Of a stretch of 61,800 nucleotides of DNA, positions 54,047-61,800 are shown piece by piece. Below the pieces are notes generated by a model. It did no database searches. It worked only from the letters and a program-made list of their open reading frames with translations, and was not told the origin of the DNA. This DNA comes from an uncultured Granulosicoccaceae bacterium (GTDB lineage: Bacteria; Pseudomonadota; Gammaproteobacteria; Granulosicoccales; Granulosicoccaceae): assembly GCA_938035125.1 (NCBI GenBank), contig CALHNS010000064.1, positions 1 to 61,800 on the forward strand, written 5' to 3'. The stretch's first letter is position 1. Each line of letters begins with the position of its first letter. A program made the position numbers and the translations under genes.

Positions 54047-54817
54047 ATGACATTCTTGTTCGCATCGGCCTCCTGGCCCATCGCTCTGTTAACGGTTTTG
54101 GTGGTTTTGGTGGCCGCTGCTGTGCGGGGCTATGCAGGCTTTGGATTCTCCGCCCTTTGTGTGGCCAGTCTGTCGTTTGTTTTGCCCATGGGCTCGCTTG
54201 TGCCGGTTGTTTTGATGATGGAGGTGGCCGCCAGTGTGCTGTTGTTGCCCAGCATATGGCCGCATATACGTTGGCGATTTGCCCTGGGGTTAACGCTAAG
54301 TTCTGCCATAGCAACACCCGTTGGAATTGCTGTGTTGCAACAGGGATCGGCCGAGCTGATTCGCATTGGGGTACTAGCAGTTATTACCCTATCCTGTGTC
54401 CTACTTATAAGAGGTTTTAAGCTAACGGGCGAGCAACCCGTCTGGCGTATCGCTCTGGTCGGGCTTGTTGCCGGTGCTGTGAATTCAGTTGGGGCGGTAG
54501 GAGGGCTAATTTACAGTTTGTTTTTAATGGCGGATGGAATGCCGCCAAGAGCGTTTCGCGCATCGCTTGCCATGATCTTTCTGCTGGTGGATTTAATTGC
54601 TACTTTGTTGATGCTGCATGCCGGTATGGTTGGTGCCGCTCAATTATCGTTACTGATTTTATGGCTTGCACCTTTGGCAATTGGCCTACTGATTGGCAGT
54701 AAACTGTTTCAACAATCATCCGCTGCAGGATTTAAGCGGTTTGTGTTGGCATTTTTGTTAGTGCTAGCTATTTCTGGTATCGCCAAAACGTTATTCGACT
54801 ACCAGATTTTTTTCTGA
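54047..54817 (+). CDS. TauE/SafE-family sulfite/organic-anion exporter
   Basis: The product has 256 residues with eight membrane helices in two four-helix halves. Family marks are [25 protein letters not shown] near 23-48 and [33 protein letters not shown] near 142-175, the paired G-x-x-G-x-G-G-type loops. Members export sulfite, sulfoacetate or carboxylates made during sulfonate breakdown. That fits the hpsN-comDE genes 6 kb away, but it is not in their operon. Its end overlaps the convergent TPR gene by 19 bases. Confidence 0.9.
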   Translation: MTFLFASASWPIALLTVLVVLVAAAVRGYAGFGFSALCVASLSFVLPMGSLVPVVLMMEVAASVLLLPSIWPHIRWRFALGLTLSSAIATPVGIAVLQQGSAELIRIGVLAVITLSCVLLIRGFKLTGEQPVWRIALVGLVAGAVNSVGAVGGLIYSLFLMADGMPPRAFRASLAMIFLLVDLIATLLMLHAGMVGAAQLSLLILWLAPLAIGLLIGSKLFQQSSAAGFKRFVLAFLLVLAISGIAKTLFDYQIFF

Positions 54818-55965
54818 GCAGTGTCAATGTATTCTAATAAATCGGGCCGAGACGCTTCTGTGAACATGGTCCTTGCCCGTTCTAATGAACGTGTGGCATC
54901 ACGGCGATTGTCGTTCGAATTATAAAGCAGCGCCACAATGCCAGTCTGACGACGATGCATCGCCCTTTTCGAGGCCAGCGATAAAGATTGATTGGCTTTT
55001 TGCCGAAATGTCCAAGCTTGCACTGGATCACCTGCCGATACTAATCGTCGATACAACTGTTCATAATCACGCGCACGCCCCACCTCATGTATCGATTGGT
55101 GGTAGCTTCGTTCCAATGATTTGATGTCTCGTTCCAGCTGCTGAATATCTTCAAATGGCACAGCGTGAATTGTTAAGCGGCTTAAAGCATCTTGAGCCAC
55201 ATCGATTCGGCCCGAGGCTGCATGAAGCTTTAAGGCTTCTGCTGCTGCATCATTAGCGGCAAGTGTATTGCCCACTGATCGATAGCCTCGTTCTAACATT
55301 TCATAACCAGCGGCGGCAGCTCCAAATCGATCCAAGCGTAAATTTTCTGCAATGGCGGTTTGAATAGGATGCTCTGATTCTTCGAATCGGTCTTTTATAA
55401 TCATCCATGCGGCAATCTGCATAACGTCGTATGCGCTGGCTGCATCGCGGGCGTTTTCTCGTGCCACCGTTTCGACACGGCTGCGTAATAACTCTACGCT
55501 GCCAATGCCTAAAACATCCTCTTGTTCTTCGTACACACTGAGTGCTTCATCCAGATACACTCGCGAGGCCGCTAAATCGTTTTCAGATAAGGCCGCTGCC
55601 CCCAGCAGCGCTAACCCATTGGCTAATCGCGGCCGATCATCGATTTTAACCGCATCCGTTGCCTGTTCAATTAACGATTTCTTTATCGTTGCATAATTGC
55701 CTTGCGGCATTTGATCGGCAATGTAGCCGGGCAGTGGATAGGTTGGGTCGGTTTCGCGGTGTTTGGCAAAAACGCTGTCTACCGGTTTTATACTGATTTC
55801 AAGGCTTGCAGGAGTTGTGTCGATGACATCGCTTTCCGATCGCAATAGGCCACTTTCAAACAATACAACCGAAGCAACGGCCAGCACACCTGCGCACCCA
55901 GTTAGCAATCGGTTTCTATTGGGATGAGTACGGGGTATAAAATGATCTGAAGTTGGCATGGGCAA
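54799..55965 (-). CDS. Membrane-anchored TPR-like protein, function unknown
   Basis: The product has 388 residues. A single membrane segment is near 20-37 (LLTGCAGVLAVASVVLFESG), with the rest probably periplasmic. From about 90 to 380 it is all-helical with TPR-like repeats: ANGLALLGAAALSENDLAASRVYLDEALSVYEEQ, RFGAAAAGYEMLERGYRSVGNTLAANDAAAEALKL and RDATRSLERARTMFTEASR. No catalytic motif is seen. It may scaffold or bind peptides. It lies 131 bases after the glycosyltransferase gene on the same strand. No family name can be given safely. Confidence 0.75.
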   Translation of the reverse strand: MPMPTSDHFIPRTHPNRNRLLTGCAGVLAVASVVLFESGLLRSESDVIDTTPASLEISIKPVDSVFAKHRETDPTYPLPGYIADQMPQGNYATIKKSLIEQATDAVKIDDRPRLANGLALLGAAALSENDLAASRVYLDEALSVYEEQEDVLGIGSVELLRSRVETVARENARDAASAYDVMQIAAWMIIKDRFEESEHPIQTAIAENLRLDRFGAAAAGYEMLERGYRSVGNTLAANDAAAEALKLHAASGRIDVAQDALSRLTIHAVPFEDIQQLERDIKSLERSYHQSIHEVGRARDYEQLYRRLVSAGDPVQAWTFRQKANQSLSLASKRAMHRRQTGIVALLYNSNDNRRDATRSLERARTMFTEASRPDLLEYIDTAQKKIW

Positions 55966-56026
55966 CTCACTAACGATTCACCTTGATCAACTATATGCTT
56001 TAGGGCATTGGATAGCAAGTTCCTGC

Positions 56027-56056
56027 CAGTCTGATTGACAGTCTGATCACCAGACT
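56027..56056. repeat. CAGTCTGAT direct repeat with a small hairpin
   Basis: CAGTCTGAT occurs at 56027-56035 and 56039-56047. AGTCTG (56040-56045) can pair with CAGACT (56051-56056). No T-run follows on either strand, so a terminator is unlikely. The repeats lie between the glycosyltransferase and TPR genes. Confidence 0.5.
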
Positions 56057-56096
56057 TTGCGCTGATTTGGCATGTCAAGGCATACGGAATTTGGGC

Positions 56097-57785
56097 TTAT
56101 ACTACGCGCACATTTTGCTCGTGTACGCCTGTGAAAAAAGAGGCGATATCGTGGGATACTTCTAAATAGTTATCTTGCTCAAGTGCTGCCAATTGTGCCT
56201 GAGTAAACGCAATAGATTCGTATTCTTGTTTTAAATTGCCTGCTAAAAATTGTTTGTACCAATAGCGTAGGTGCATACTGGAATTTTCACTGTATCGAGT
56301 ATTTTTTTCTAAACTTTCACCGTAATTTTTAACCTTCTTTTCAAATTGCTGAAAAGTACGCACGGGAAAGTGGTAAATCGTTACTGCATGACAATTTTCG
56401 ATAAGTAATTCGTGTTCTGCACCGTGGTTACCGTACTCAACACTGGTTAACCCTTCGGTTCGAGTCATCACTTTATCTGGGATCAATCGAGCTACCGTGT
56501 TGGTTAAGCTCTCATTCCACTGATTATTACCCTCTGCAATCGGGATGTCTTTTTTCACCCAATGTGTGTTGTGATAAAAGCGGTAGTTTGGCCGCTGCGC
56601 ATCTTCTAAACTGCCTATCATGTTAACCCGTGGGCAACTTAAAATGCCCACTTGGCTTTTAAGTTTTCCAGCCATTCTTAAAGCATCGTTGATGGCCACG
56701 GGCAAACTGTAGCCGTTGTCCGGGCGCCAAAATTCATCCGCATCATTATGAATGATCCAATCGTAAGTACCCATCGCTTGAATGGATTGAGCCATACGGG
56801 TAACCCACACATCTTGATCAATGGTGTGGGAAGGTTCATCAATAATAGTAAGAGAAAATTCACTGGACAGTGTTTCGAGTAACTCGCGAGTACCGTCTTT
56901 AGAGCCATTGTCAGTGACAACAAAATGCGATACACCCATTGCTGCGTGATAACGAATGTTGTGTTCAATGATATCTACTTCATCTCGAACCAGAATGGAC
57001 ATGGCCAAATGAATTGGTACCATCGGTTCTTCTGTTTCAATGAGATTATGTATCGATTCTTGCCACTGTTTGGCCAATTCTATTTTTGCAGCCACCGATG
57101 GCAAGCTATTTAATGTAGCTAAAGCCTTGGCTCTGTAGTTTGTGTGTGTGCGAATGGATCGACGCTGGTAATCTTGTTGGGCAGCCTTTGCGTGCTCTGT
57201 TCGATTTAAATCGGTGTATATCTTATATTTTAACTGCGCCAATGCGTTGTTCGAATCACAATCGTTGGCTTCTAACCAAGTGAGTGCCGCTTCAGGGTCA
57301 CCGCTAGTGACCAAGGTTTGGGGGTATGCACACTGTATGCGATTATCAGTAGGGTGAAGATTGAGCCCGGTTTCACAGGCTGACAGGGCGGTGGGAAAAT
57401 CACCGATATCACACGCTGTGTGAATTAACACCATAATGTGATCGGCATTGCCGTTCATGCTAACTGCCTGTTGCAACCACTTTAACGCTGTTGGCTCATC
57501 ACCTAACTGTCGATACGTTAGCCCAAGACTAAAGGGTAATGATACATCCGTGGTTTGTGTGTCAAGCGCTTTGGTTAGGTGCGTAATGGCATCGTCAAGC
57601 TGGTTGTTTTCACGGCACGCTCTACCGTAGTGCCCGTTTAAAAAACCATCGTCAGGGTGAAGGCTAAGGGCATGCATTAATGCCTGCTGGCGTTCCTTGC
57701 TATCAAGACGTGTCATTAAACCGTTAACAGATGGACGATGCAGCCAGCTGAATTCGGCAGTTTGCCATTCATGTGTTGGATTCAT
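56097..57785 (-). CDS. TPR-fused family 2-type glycosyltransferase
   Basis: The product has 562 residues. Residues about 35-215 are TPR repeats (GRACRENNQLDDAITHLTKALD, GLTYRQLGDEPTALKWLQQAV, ACDIGDFPTALSACETGLNLHP). From about 260 a GT-A domain of the glyco_tranf_2_4 type follows: MSILVRDEVDIIEHNIRYH, HFVVTDNGSKDGTRELLE and a DxD-like metal site IIHNDADEFW near 345. It probably adds a sugar to a surface glycan or protein; TPRs may position the acceptor. The start overlaps the sulfotransferase stop by four bases (ATGA), so the two are coupled and probably act on one product. Confidence 0.88.
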   Translation of the reverse strand: MNPTHEWQTAEFSWLHRPSVNGLMTRLDSKERQQALMHALSLHPDDGFLNGHYGRACRENNQLDDAITHLTKALDTQTTDVSLPFSLGLTYRQLGDEPTALKWLQQAVSMNGNADHIMVLIHTACDIGDFPTALSACETGLNLHPTDNRIQCAYPQTLVTSGDPEAALTWLEANDCDSNNALAQLKYKIYTDLNRTEHAKAAQQDYQRRSIRTHTNYRAKALATLNSLPSVAAKIELAKQWQESIHNLIETEEPMVPIHLAMSILVRDEVDIIEHNIRYHAAMGVSHFVVTDNGSKDGTRELLETLSSEFSLTIIDEPSHTIDQDVWVTRMAQSIQAMGTYDWIIHNDADEFWRPDNGYSLPVAINDALRMAGKLKSQVGILSCPRVNMIGSLEDAQRPNYRFYHNTHWVKKDIPIAEGNNQWNESLTNTVARLIPDKVMTRTEGLTSVEYGNHGAEHELLIENCHAVTIYHFPVRTFQQFEKKVKNYGESLEKNTRYSENSSMHLRYWYKQFLAGNLKQEYESIAFTQAQLAALEQDNYLEVSHDIASFFTGVHEQNVRVV

Positions 57786-58702
57786 AGCGGGTGGGTTCCA
57801 CCAGATGCTGGCACGCCCAGTTCATCCCAACTGCGTTGCAGTTGTTTCAGTGTTAGAGTTAATTCAAGCTCATTAATTGGTTCTTCTGACGTGTTCCAAT
57901 TCACTACAGGATAATGTTCTGCGCGAACGTCCGATAGAGCTTGCAGTTCGTTCCACGTATCTTCAAGTTCTTCTTGTAAGTGCTTCGCGTTGAGTTTTAT
58001 GGTGTTGTCGTTGGTAGTTTTTTCCGCATCAACGCCAGTATCATTATTAACAGTTAAGGCGACCGATAATTTAGAATTTACTAATGCAGGAAGATTCACA
58101 CCTGCGATTTGCGCTTCTTGGGATATCAACACACAGCGCTTAGGGTGTTTTTTATAATGCTGAATAATCGCTTGGTTGTGAACTAACCAAGAACGCAAAG
58201 CCAACGTTGGGTCTGCCCAAAATCGGATGTCTTCAAATTGGGTGGATGGATCGATCATAAGCTGGCCAGTTTGTCGTCTGCGAAGTGAATTGGCGCAACT
58301 TGCGTAATGTCTGTATACCAATACGGAAACTGGATTATTTAATTGGTTAAACCATTCGCTTAAATATAAGGATATGCGAGGATCTTTTAACCCCCATTGC
58401 AGATGGTCTCGACCTAGCCGTTCAATGATAGGCTCAATGCCTAATGTAGCCTCTTCATCAGAAACCGCAGGCGGTTGTTCTGTACAGCACCAATCGGTTC
58501 CAGCAGCACGCAGCCAGCGATCATGAAGCGTCATGGTCTCAACATCTTCAAAGTGACCATCAGGATTAGACGGGGCTGCACCAAGCAGCGAATCACCAAT
58601 GTATAAGCCGGCTTTTTTTAACGATTGCATGGCCATGGAGGTGCCGGAGCGATGAAAGCCTGCAACGATTATTTGAGCACTGATATCGGCGCTACGATCC
58701 AT
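57782..58702 (-). CDS. Sulfotransferase-family protein
   Basis: The product has 306 residues. The 5'-phosphosulfate loop is GFHRSGTSMAM at 15-25. A further PAPS-type region is WGLKDPRISLYLSEWFNQL near 118 with VLVYRHYASCANSLRRR near 140. It transfers sulfate from PAPS to a glycan or other acceptor in the cytoplasm. The C-terminal third is helical and polar (LQEELEDTWNELQALS). It is the first gene of a pair with the TPR-glycosyltransferase, suggesting synthesis of a sulfated surface structure. It is divergent from the HAD gene. Confidence 0.87.
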   Translation of the reverse strand: MDRSADISAQIIVAGFHRSGTSMAMQSLKKAGLYIGDSLLGAAPSNPDGHFEDVETMTLHDRWLRAAGTDWCCTEQPPAVSDEEATLGIEPIIERLGRDHLQWGLKDPRISLYLSEWFNQLNNPVSVLVYRHYASCANSLRRRQTGQLMIDPSTQFEDIRFWADPTLALRSWLVHNQAIIQHYKKHPKRCVLISQEAQIAGVNLPALVNSKLSVALTVNNDTGVDAEKTTNDNTIKLNAKHLQEELEDTWNELQALSDVRAEHYPVVNWNTSEEPINELELTLTLKQLQRSWDELGVPASGGTHPL

Positions 58703-58729
58703 GGTGAAAATAGCTTCGTTTTTAAAGGG

Positions 58730-58748
58730 TTGAAATGTGCAATTTCAA
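58730..58748. promoter_or_regulatory. Inverted repeat between sulfotransferase and HAD genes
   Basis: TTGAAAT (58730-58736) and ATTTCAA (58742-58748) form a perfect seven-base inverted repeat with a five-base spacer. It lies 28 bases upstream of the sulfotransferase start and is a plausible dimeric-regulator site. TATAAT at 58771-58776 could be a -10 box for the plus-strand HAD gene. Confidence 0.45.
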
Positions 58749-58855
58749 GACCAAGGAGGGTGGCAGCCCTTATAATGCGGCTTACAAGGTTTGTGATTGA
58801 TTTTTTTAGCCCAAAATGTTGTTTTTTCAACCGATAAACTGCGGAAGATATGTGA

Positions 58856-59575
58856 ATGAATTTGCGTGACTACAAAGTGCTGACGTTCGATGTGTACGGC
58901 ACCTTAATCGATTGGGAAAGTGGCATGGTTACCGCCTTAAAACCCCTAACCGATCGCGTCAGTCGCAGCCTTTCAAGAGACGATATTTTAGAAGCTCATG
59001 CCTACCATGAATCCAGCGCGCAGCGATGGACGCCCTCTAGACTTTATTTTGATTTACTGGCCGTGGTTTATCGCCGGCTGGCAGAAGAATGGGGTGTTGA
59101 GGTAACGTGGGCGGAGTGCGTAGCTTATGGCGCCTCGGTTCGTCAATGGCCTGCATTCCCTGATAGTCGAGATGCATTAAAGTATCTAAAAGAGCACTAT
59201 CTGCTGATGGTATTAACCAACACCGATAACCTAAGTTTCTCAGGATCAAACGCTCGATTAGATACCCATTTTGATGGTGTGTACACCGCAGAAGATATTG
59301 GCAGTTATAAGCCTTCTGATCGAAATTTTGAGTATATGTTAGCAACGCTAAAACGCAGAGGCATTGATAAAAAAGACATTTTGCATACCGCGGAAAGTAT
59401 GTTTCATGACCATGCCCCGGCTAACAAGCATGGGCTAGATAACTGTTGGATTTATCGCCGTTTTGATAAAGAGGGTTTTGGTGCCACGATGCACCCTGGA
59501 GACATGCCAACGGTGAATTTTCAGTTTAATAGCATGGCCGATATGGTTAAGGCGCATCAGGCTGAAACCGCTTAG
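58856..59575 (+). CDS. HAD-superfamily hydrolase, haloacid dehalogenase type II-like
   Basis: The product has 239 residues. The nucleophile Asp is in LTFDVYGTLIDWESGM near residue 10. Motif II is MVLTNTDN near 122, and the motif III/IV region is DIGSYKPSDRNFEYML (Lys) and HTAESMFHDHAPANKHGLDNCWIYRR. The last block matches L-2-haloacid dehalogenases (SxxxHDxxPA). True dehalogenases have an Arg and Asn set that I cannot confirm here, so phosphatase activity is also possible. GGAAG nine bases before the ATG supports the start. It is convergent with the SDR gene. Confidence 0.88.
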   Translation: MNLRDYKVLTFDVYGTLIDWESGMVTALKPLTDRVSRSLSRDDILEAHAYHESSAQRWTPSRLYFDLLAVVYRRLAEEWGVEVTWAECVAYGASVRQWPAFPDSRDALKYLKEHYLLMVLTNTDNLSFSGSNARLDTHFDGVYTAEDIGSYKPSDRNFEYMLATLKRRGIDKKDILHTAESMFHDHAPANKHGLDNCWIYRRFDKEGFGATMHPGDMPTVNFQFNSMADMVKAHQAETA

Positions 59576-59591
59576 GCATCCATTGTAAAGG

Positions 59592-60386
59592 CTATAGCTT
59601 CATTTGTTGCACCTGTGCCGATAAGCCACCATCTAATACCCATAGTTGGCCACTGGCATAGCGTGCTTCATCCGAGGCCAGCCAATTCACTAAATTGGCA
59701 ATATCTTCAGGTGTGCCATAAGTGCGCATAGGGTGTACGTCTCGAACTGCTTGTTGTAATGAGTCAATGTTTCCACCCTCGCCACCTGAGCCTTCTCCTT
59801 CGAAAAAGCTTTGCAGCATAGGTGTGTCGATGTAGCCAGGGCAAATCGCATTGACGCGTATGCCTTCTGGCCCGTGATCGCAAGCCATCGCTTTAGTAAG
59901 CGCGTGCACCGCACCTTTCGTGGCGCAATAGGCAGCCAGTCCAGGATCGGCAATAAACCCATCATAAGAACCGAAATTGATAAGGCTTGCTGTGGTGCCA
60001 TCCGCGGTGGCGGCTCGCAGTAGTGGCAACGCGTATTTAGAGCTTAAAAAAGTACCGGTTACGTTAACGGCAAAGCTATGGTTCCATTCTTCTAAGGATG
60101 TGTGTTCGATGGTTTTCTCAATTTCTATGCCTGCAGCGTTAATTAAGATATTAAGTTTCCCGTGTTCTTTTTCCACTTTATTGAAACACTGGATGGCATT
60201 TTGTTCTGAAGTGACATCTAACGGAACGAACAAACTGCCATCGTCATTATGTTCTTTCAATGAACCCTGTTCTGTTAAATCGGCTGCGTATACGGTTGCG
60301 CCTTCGTCCATTAAACGCTTTACAACGGCTCGGCCGATTCCACCTCGCCCGCCGGTAACCAGTGCTACTTTATTTTTTAACTTCAT
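59592..60386 (-). CDS. Classical short-chain dehydrogenase/reductase
   Basis: The product has 264 residues. Marks are VALVTGGRGGIGRAVV at 8-23, Asp36 after strand 2 (AADLT, NAD preference), LINAAGIE near 86, the Ser in INFGSYDGF, Tyr-Lys in AAYCATKGAVHAL near 155, and NAICPGYIDTPM. DHPMRTYGTPEDIANLVNWLASD-type C-terminal and LDGGLS are normal. A Gly/Glu-rich loop (EGEGSGGEGGN) near 198 is longer than usual and may cover the active site. The substrate is unknown. It is last in a run with the methyltransferase (13 bases) and the flavoprotein. Confidence 0.92.
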   Translation of the reverse strand: MKLKNKVALVTGGRGGIGRAVVKRLMDEGATVYAADLTEQGSLKEHNDDGSLFVPLDVTSEQNAIQCFNKVEKEHGKLNILINAAGIEIEKTIEHTSLEEWNHSFAVNVTGTFLSSKYALPLLRAATADGTTASLINFGSYDGFIADPGLAAYCATKGAVHALTKAMACDHGPEGIRVNAICPGYIDTPMLQSFFEGEGSGGEGGNIDSLQQAVRDVHPMRTYGTPEDIANLVNWLASDEARYASGQLWVLDGGLSAQVQQMKL

Positions 60387-60399
60387 ACGTTATGTCTCT

Positions 60400-60852
60400 T
60401 TATAGCCAGCGCCGAACTCGCTGTGAATACTCCACATAATCTTCACCAAAAATGCCTAGTAGAATTTTTTCTTCTGGTTTGATTTGGAATGTGGTTATGT
60501 ACGCGATGAATGCAATAAGGGGAAAGATGGCTAAAATATTCCCAAACCAAAAGCCAATGGCAATTAAAACTGAACACATGCCCACGTACATCGGGTTACG
60601 GCTGTAACGAAACAAGCCAGTCGTTACTAGCACCTTACTGCGTTCTGGTTTTAACGGGTTAATGGTCGTTTTTAAGCGAAAGAATCGAAACACTGACAAC
60701 AGTTCTATGATTAAGCCTATGAGTAAAAAAAGAACAGATACGTACTTTAAAATTGCTGCGGATGAGCTTAATTCATTCACGTAACGATGAAGCAGCCACA
60801 TAGCGATGGCCGTAATGAGACCAACGATGGGTGGGGGTAGTTTTAAATCCAT
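60400..60852 (-). CDS. Isoprenylcysteine carboxyl methyltransferase-like membrane protein
   Basis: The product has 150 residues with four membrane segments (about 8-23, 35-54, 92-110 and 112-122). The ICMT/phospholipid methyltransferase signature is present: TTINPLKPERSKVLVTTGLFRYSRNPMYVG near 62-91, and C-terminal IKPEEKILLGIFGEDYVEYSQRVRRWL, which forms the SAM pocket. Bacterial members methylate lipids or unknown acceptors; prenylated proteins are not expected. It is in an operon with the PPOX flavoprotein (26 bases upstream) and the SDR. Confidence 0.9.
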   Translation of the reverse strand: MDLKLPPPIVGLITAIAMWLLHRYVNELSSSAAILKYVSVLFLLIGLIIELLSVFRFFRLKTTINPLKPERSKVLVTTGLFRYSRNPMYVGMCSVLIAIGFWFGNILAIFPLIAFIAYITTFQIKPEEKILLGIFGEDYVEYSQRVRRWL

Positions 60853-60878
60853 TGATAGTTCAACTTATGTTAACAGCG

Positions 60879-61520
60879 TTAGTACATGCTGTTTTTTATG
60901 TCTTGTGTAATGGTATCGTCAATGCGATCAATTTCTTTTTTGGATATCTGTCGATGATGCATCATCAAGTCGGCAAGCGATGGAACGTCAGCTGGCTTTC
61001 TTTGTGCGCTTTGATCCCACAGTTTTGCACGAAGAATGGCTTTAGCGCAATGGCCGTAGGCTTCTTCTACTTGAACAATCAGCACTAAGTTGGGTTCTTT
61101 TCCTTGAATTGAAAATGGTGCCAATAAATCTGGGTCATGGCTGATTTGTGCTTGCCCATTCACGCGTAATGTTATTGAAACCCCTGGAATCATGAACAAC
61201 AAAGATACCGCAGGGCTCTGAATAACATTTCTCATGGTGTCATAACGTCGATTGCCAGGACGATCAGGGATTAATAGCGTCTTATCATCAGCAACCTGAA
61301 CAAAACCTGCTGGATCTCCGCGAGGAGATAAGTCTGTTTTCTGTTCAGAATTTTGAGACGATAAACAAACAAACGGTGACAATTCGATGAATTGTTGCAT
61401 CGGCTCGGTAATCATCGTTGTAGCCTTTGCCCAAATACTTTCTGTGGTGTCCCCGCACAAGGATCGCAGTTGGGTTTCATTCGTCACTAAGAATTCAGGT
61501 TTAACTTGTAGCGTTTTCAT
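60879..61520 (-). CDS. PPOX-type FMN-binding flavoprotein (MSMEG_1061-like)
   Basis: The product has 213 residues. The pyridoxamine-phosphate-oxidase-like split barrel shows FIELSPFVCLSSQNSEQKTDLSPRGDPAGFVQV near 45-76, DRPGNRRYDTMRNVIQSPAVSLLFMIPG near 87-114 and TLRVNGQAQIS near 117. SPRGDP and RPGNRRYD are the marks of the MSMEG_1061 subfamily. It would bind FMN or F420-like cofactor and act as a reductase or general stress flavoprotein. It is first in the run with the methyltransferase and SDR. Confidence 0.88.
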   Translation of the reverse strand: MKTLQVKPEFLVTNETQLRSLCGDTTESIWAKATTMITEPMQQFIELSPFVCLSSQNSEQKTDLSPRGDPAGFVQVADDKTLLIPDRPGNRRYDTMRNVIQSPAVSLLFMIPGVSITLRVNGQAQISHDPDLLAPFSIQGKEPNLVLIVQVEEAYGHCAKAILRAKLWDQSAQRKPADVPSLADLMMHHRQISKKEIDRIDDTITQDIKNSMY

Positions 61521-61639
61521 TGAGCTGTCCTAGATTAAAACAAAACCGAACCAAAACCTGATTATATGGACTTATGTCTATTATTGTGTTTCTCTTTCCC
61601 ACCATAAACTTACCTAGAAAAAATAACTTACCTAAACTT

Positions 61640-61800
61640 ATGATGAAAAACGATGCGTTATTGGGTGCGTTGGTCGCAGATGCTGCTTCAATGGGTTTAC
61701 ATTGGCTTTACGATCAAGAACAAATCAGTCGAGTAGAGGCAACGGGAAGCTTGTTGTTCCGGCAACCCGATGCAGCCGTTTATGAGGGTATGCGTGGGGC
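61640..61800 (+). CDS. ADP-ribosylglycohydrolase family protein, N-terminal fragment cut by window edge
   Basis: From ATG 61640 (or 61643) the frame is open to the window edge, 53 codons. The sequence DALLGALVADAASMGLHWLYD is the typical N-terminus of the ADP-ribosylglycohydrolase (ARH/DraG) fold, where it helps form the Mg and substrate site. The frame also continues upstream to an ATG at 61574, which would add 22 residues not expected for the family. No good ribosome site is seen for any start. AACTTACCTA is repeated twice just upstream. The substrate (ADP-ribose conjugate or other) cannot be told from the fragment. Confidence 0.75.
   Translation, partial: MMKNDALLGALVADAASMGLHWLYDQEQISRVEATGSLLFRQPDAAVYEGMRG

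Overview
This window reads as the chromosome of a Gram-negative, heterotrophic, probably marine gammaproteobacterium. The evidence is outer-membrane beta-barrels, a lipobox protein, a LolA-fold carrier, moderate GC (about 47% by eye), and a gene set aimed at plant or algal polysaccharide, sugar acids, organosulfonates and C1 units. No genus can be fixed from the sequence alone. No tRNA, rRNA, CRISPR array, transposase or phage gene was seen. Genes are tightly packed; the only gap over 300 bases is 44794-45420.

Layout. 1-1236 holds the start of a secreted lipoprotein cut by the left edge. 1462-7389 is a small hypothetical gene plus a TetR / MMPL-RND permease / LolA-like carrier / beta-barrel operon, a candidate trans-envelope lipid or lipoprotein-type export system, with four palindromic operators in front of it. 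7548-10246 is a sugar-acid route: an enolase-superfamily dehydratase, DgoK and DgoA, which yields pyruvate and glyceraldehyde 3-phosphate. 10284-15775 has an AraC regulator, an exported cysteine hydrolase, DUF3750, a beta-hydroxyacid dehydrogenase and a UxaA-family dehydratase. 15962-34550 is mostly plus strand: a multidomain GH10 xylanase, MscS channel, GGDEF/EAL protein, carbonic anhydrase, DUF4403, DUF481, Uup, a DegT enzyme, a DMT permease, an S9 peptidase, a membrane protein with an apparent AUU start, a pseudouridine synthase, DUF2177 and a TlpA-like protein.

34576-42209 is central and C1 metabolism on the minus strand: glutaryl-CoA dehydrogenase, formate-tetrahydrofolate ligase and a two-gene NAD-dependent formate dehydrogenase, faced by a GbdR-like AraC regulator. 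After a GntR regulator and a nitroreductase comes a gap with a diverged duplication and a possible attenuator RNA, then an AraC gene. 46404-53426 runs on the minus strand as alpha-galactosidase, TDH-like SDR, MATE exporter, HpsN-like sulfopropanediol dehydrogenase and sulfopyruvate decarboxylase (ComD, ComE). A TauE/SafE permease lies nearby. 54799-61800 has a TPR protein, a sulfotransferase/glycosyltransferase pair, a HAD hydrolase, an SDR/methyltransferase/flavoprotein operon and the start of an ADP-ribosylglycohydrolase.

How it may fit together (inference): GH10 and GH36 enzymes release sugars, and sugar acids enter through the dehydratase, DgoK and DgoA. The organism also appears to use C3 sulfonates (DHPS to sulfolactate, then sulfopyruvate, then sulfoacetaldehyde). 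The dehydrogenase at 13330 carries the sulfonate-binding residues reported for sulfolactaldehyde reductase, which may link the two themes. Formate from demethylation is oxidised or captured by Fdh and Fhs.
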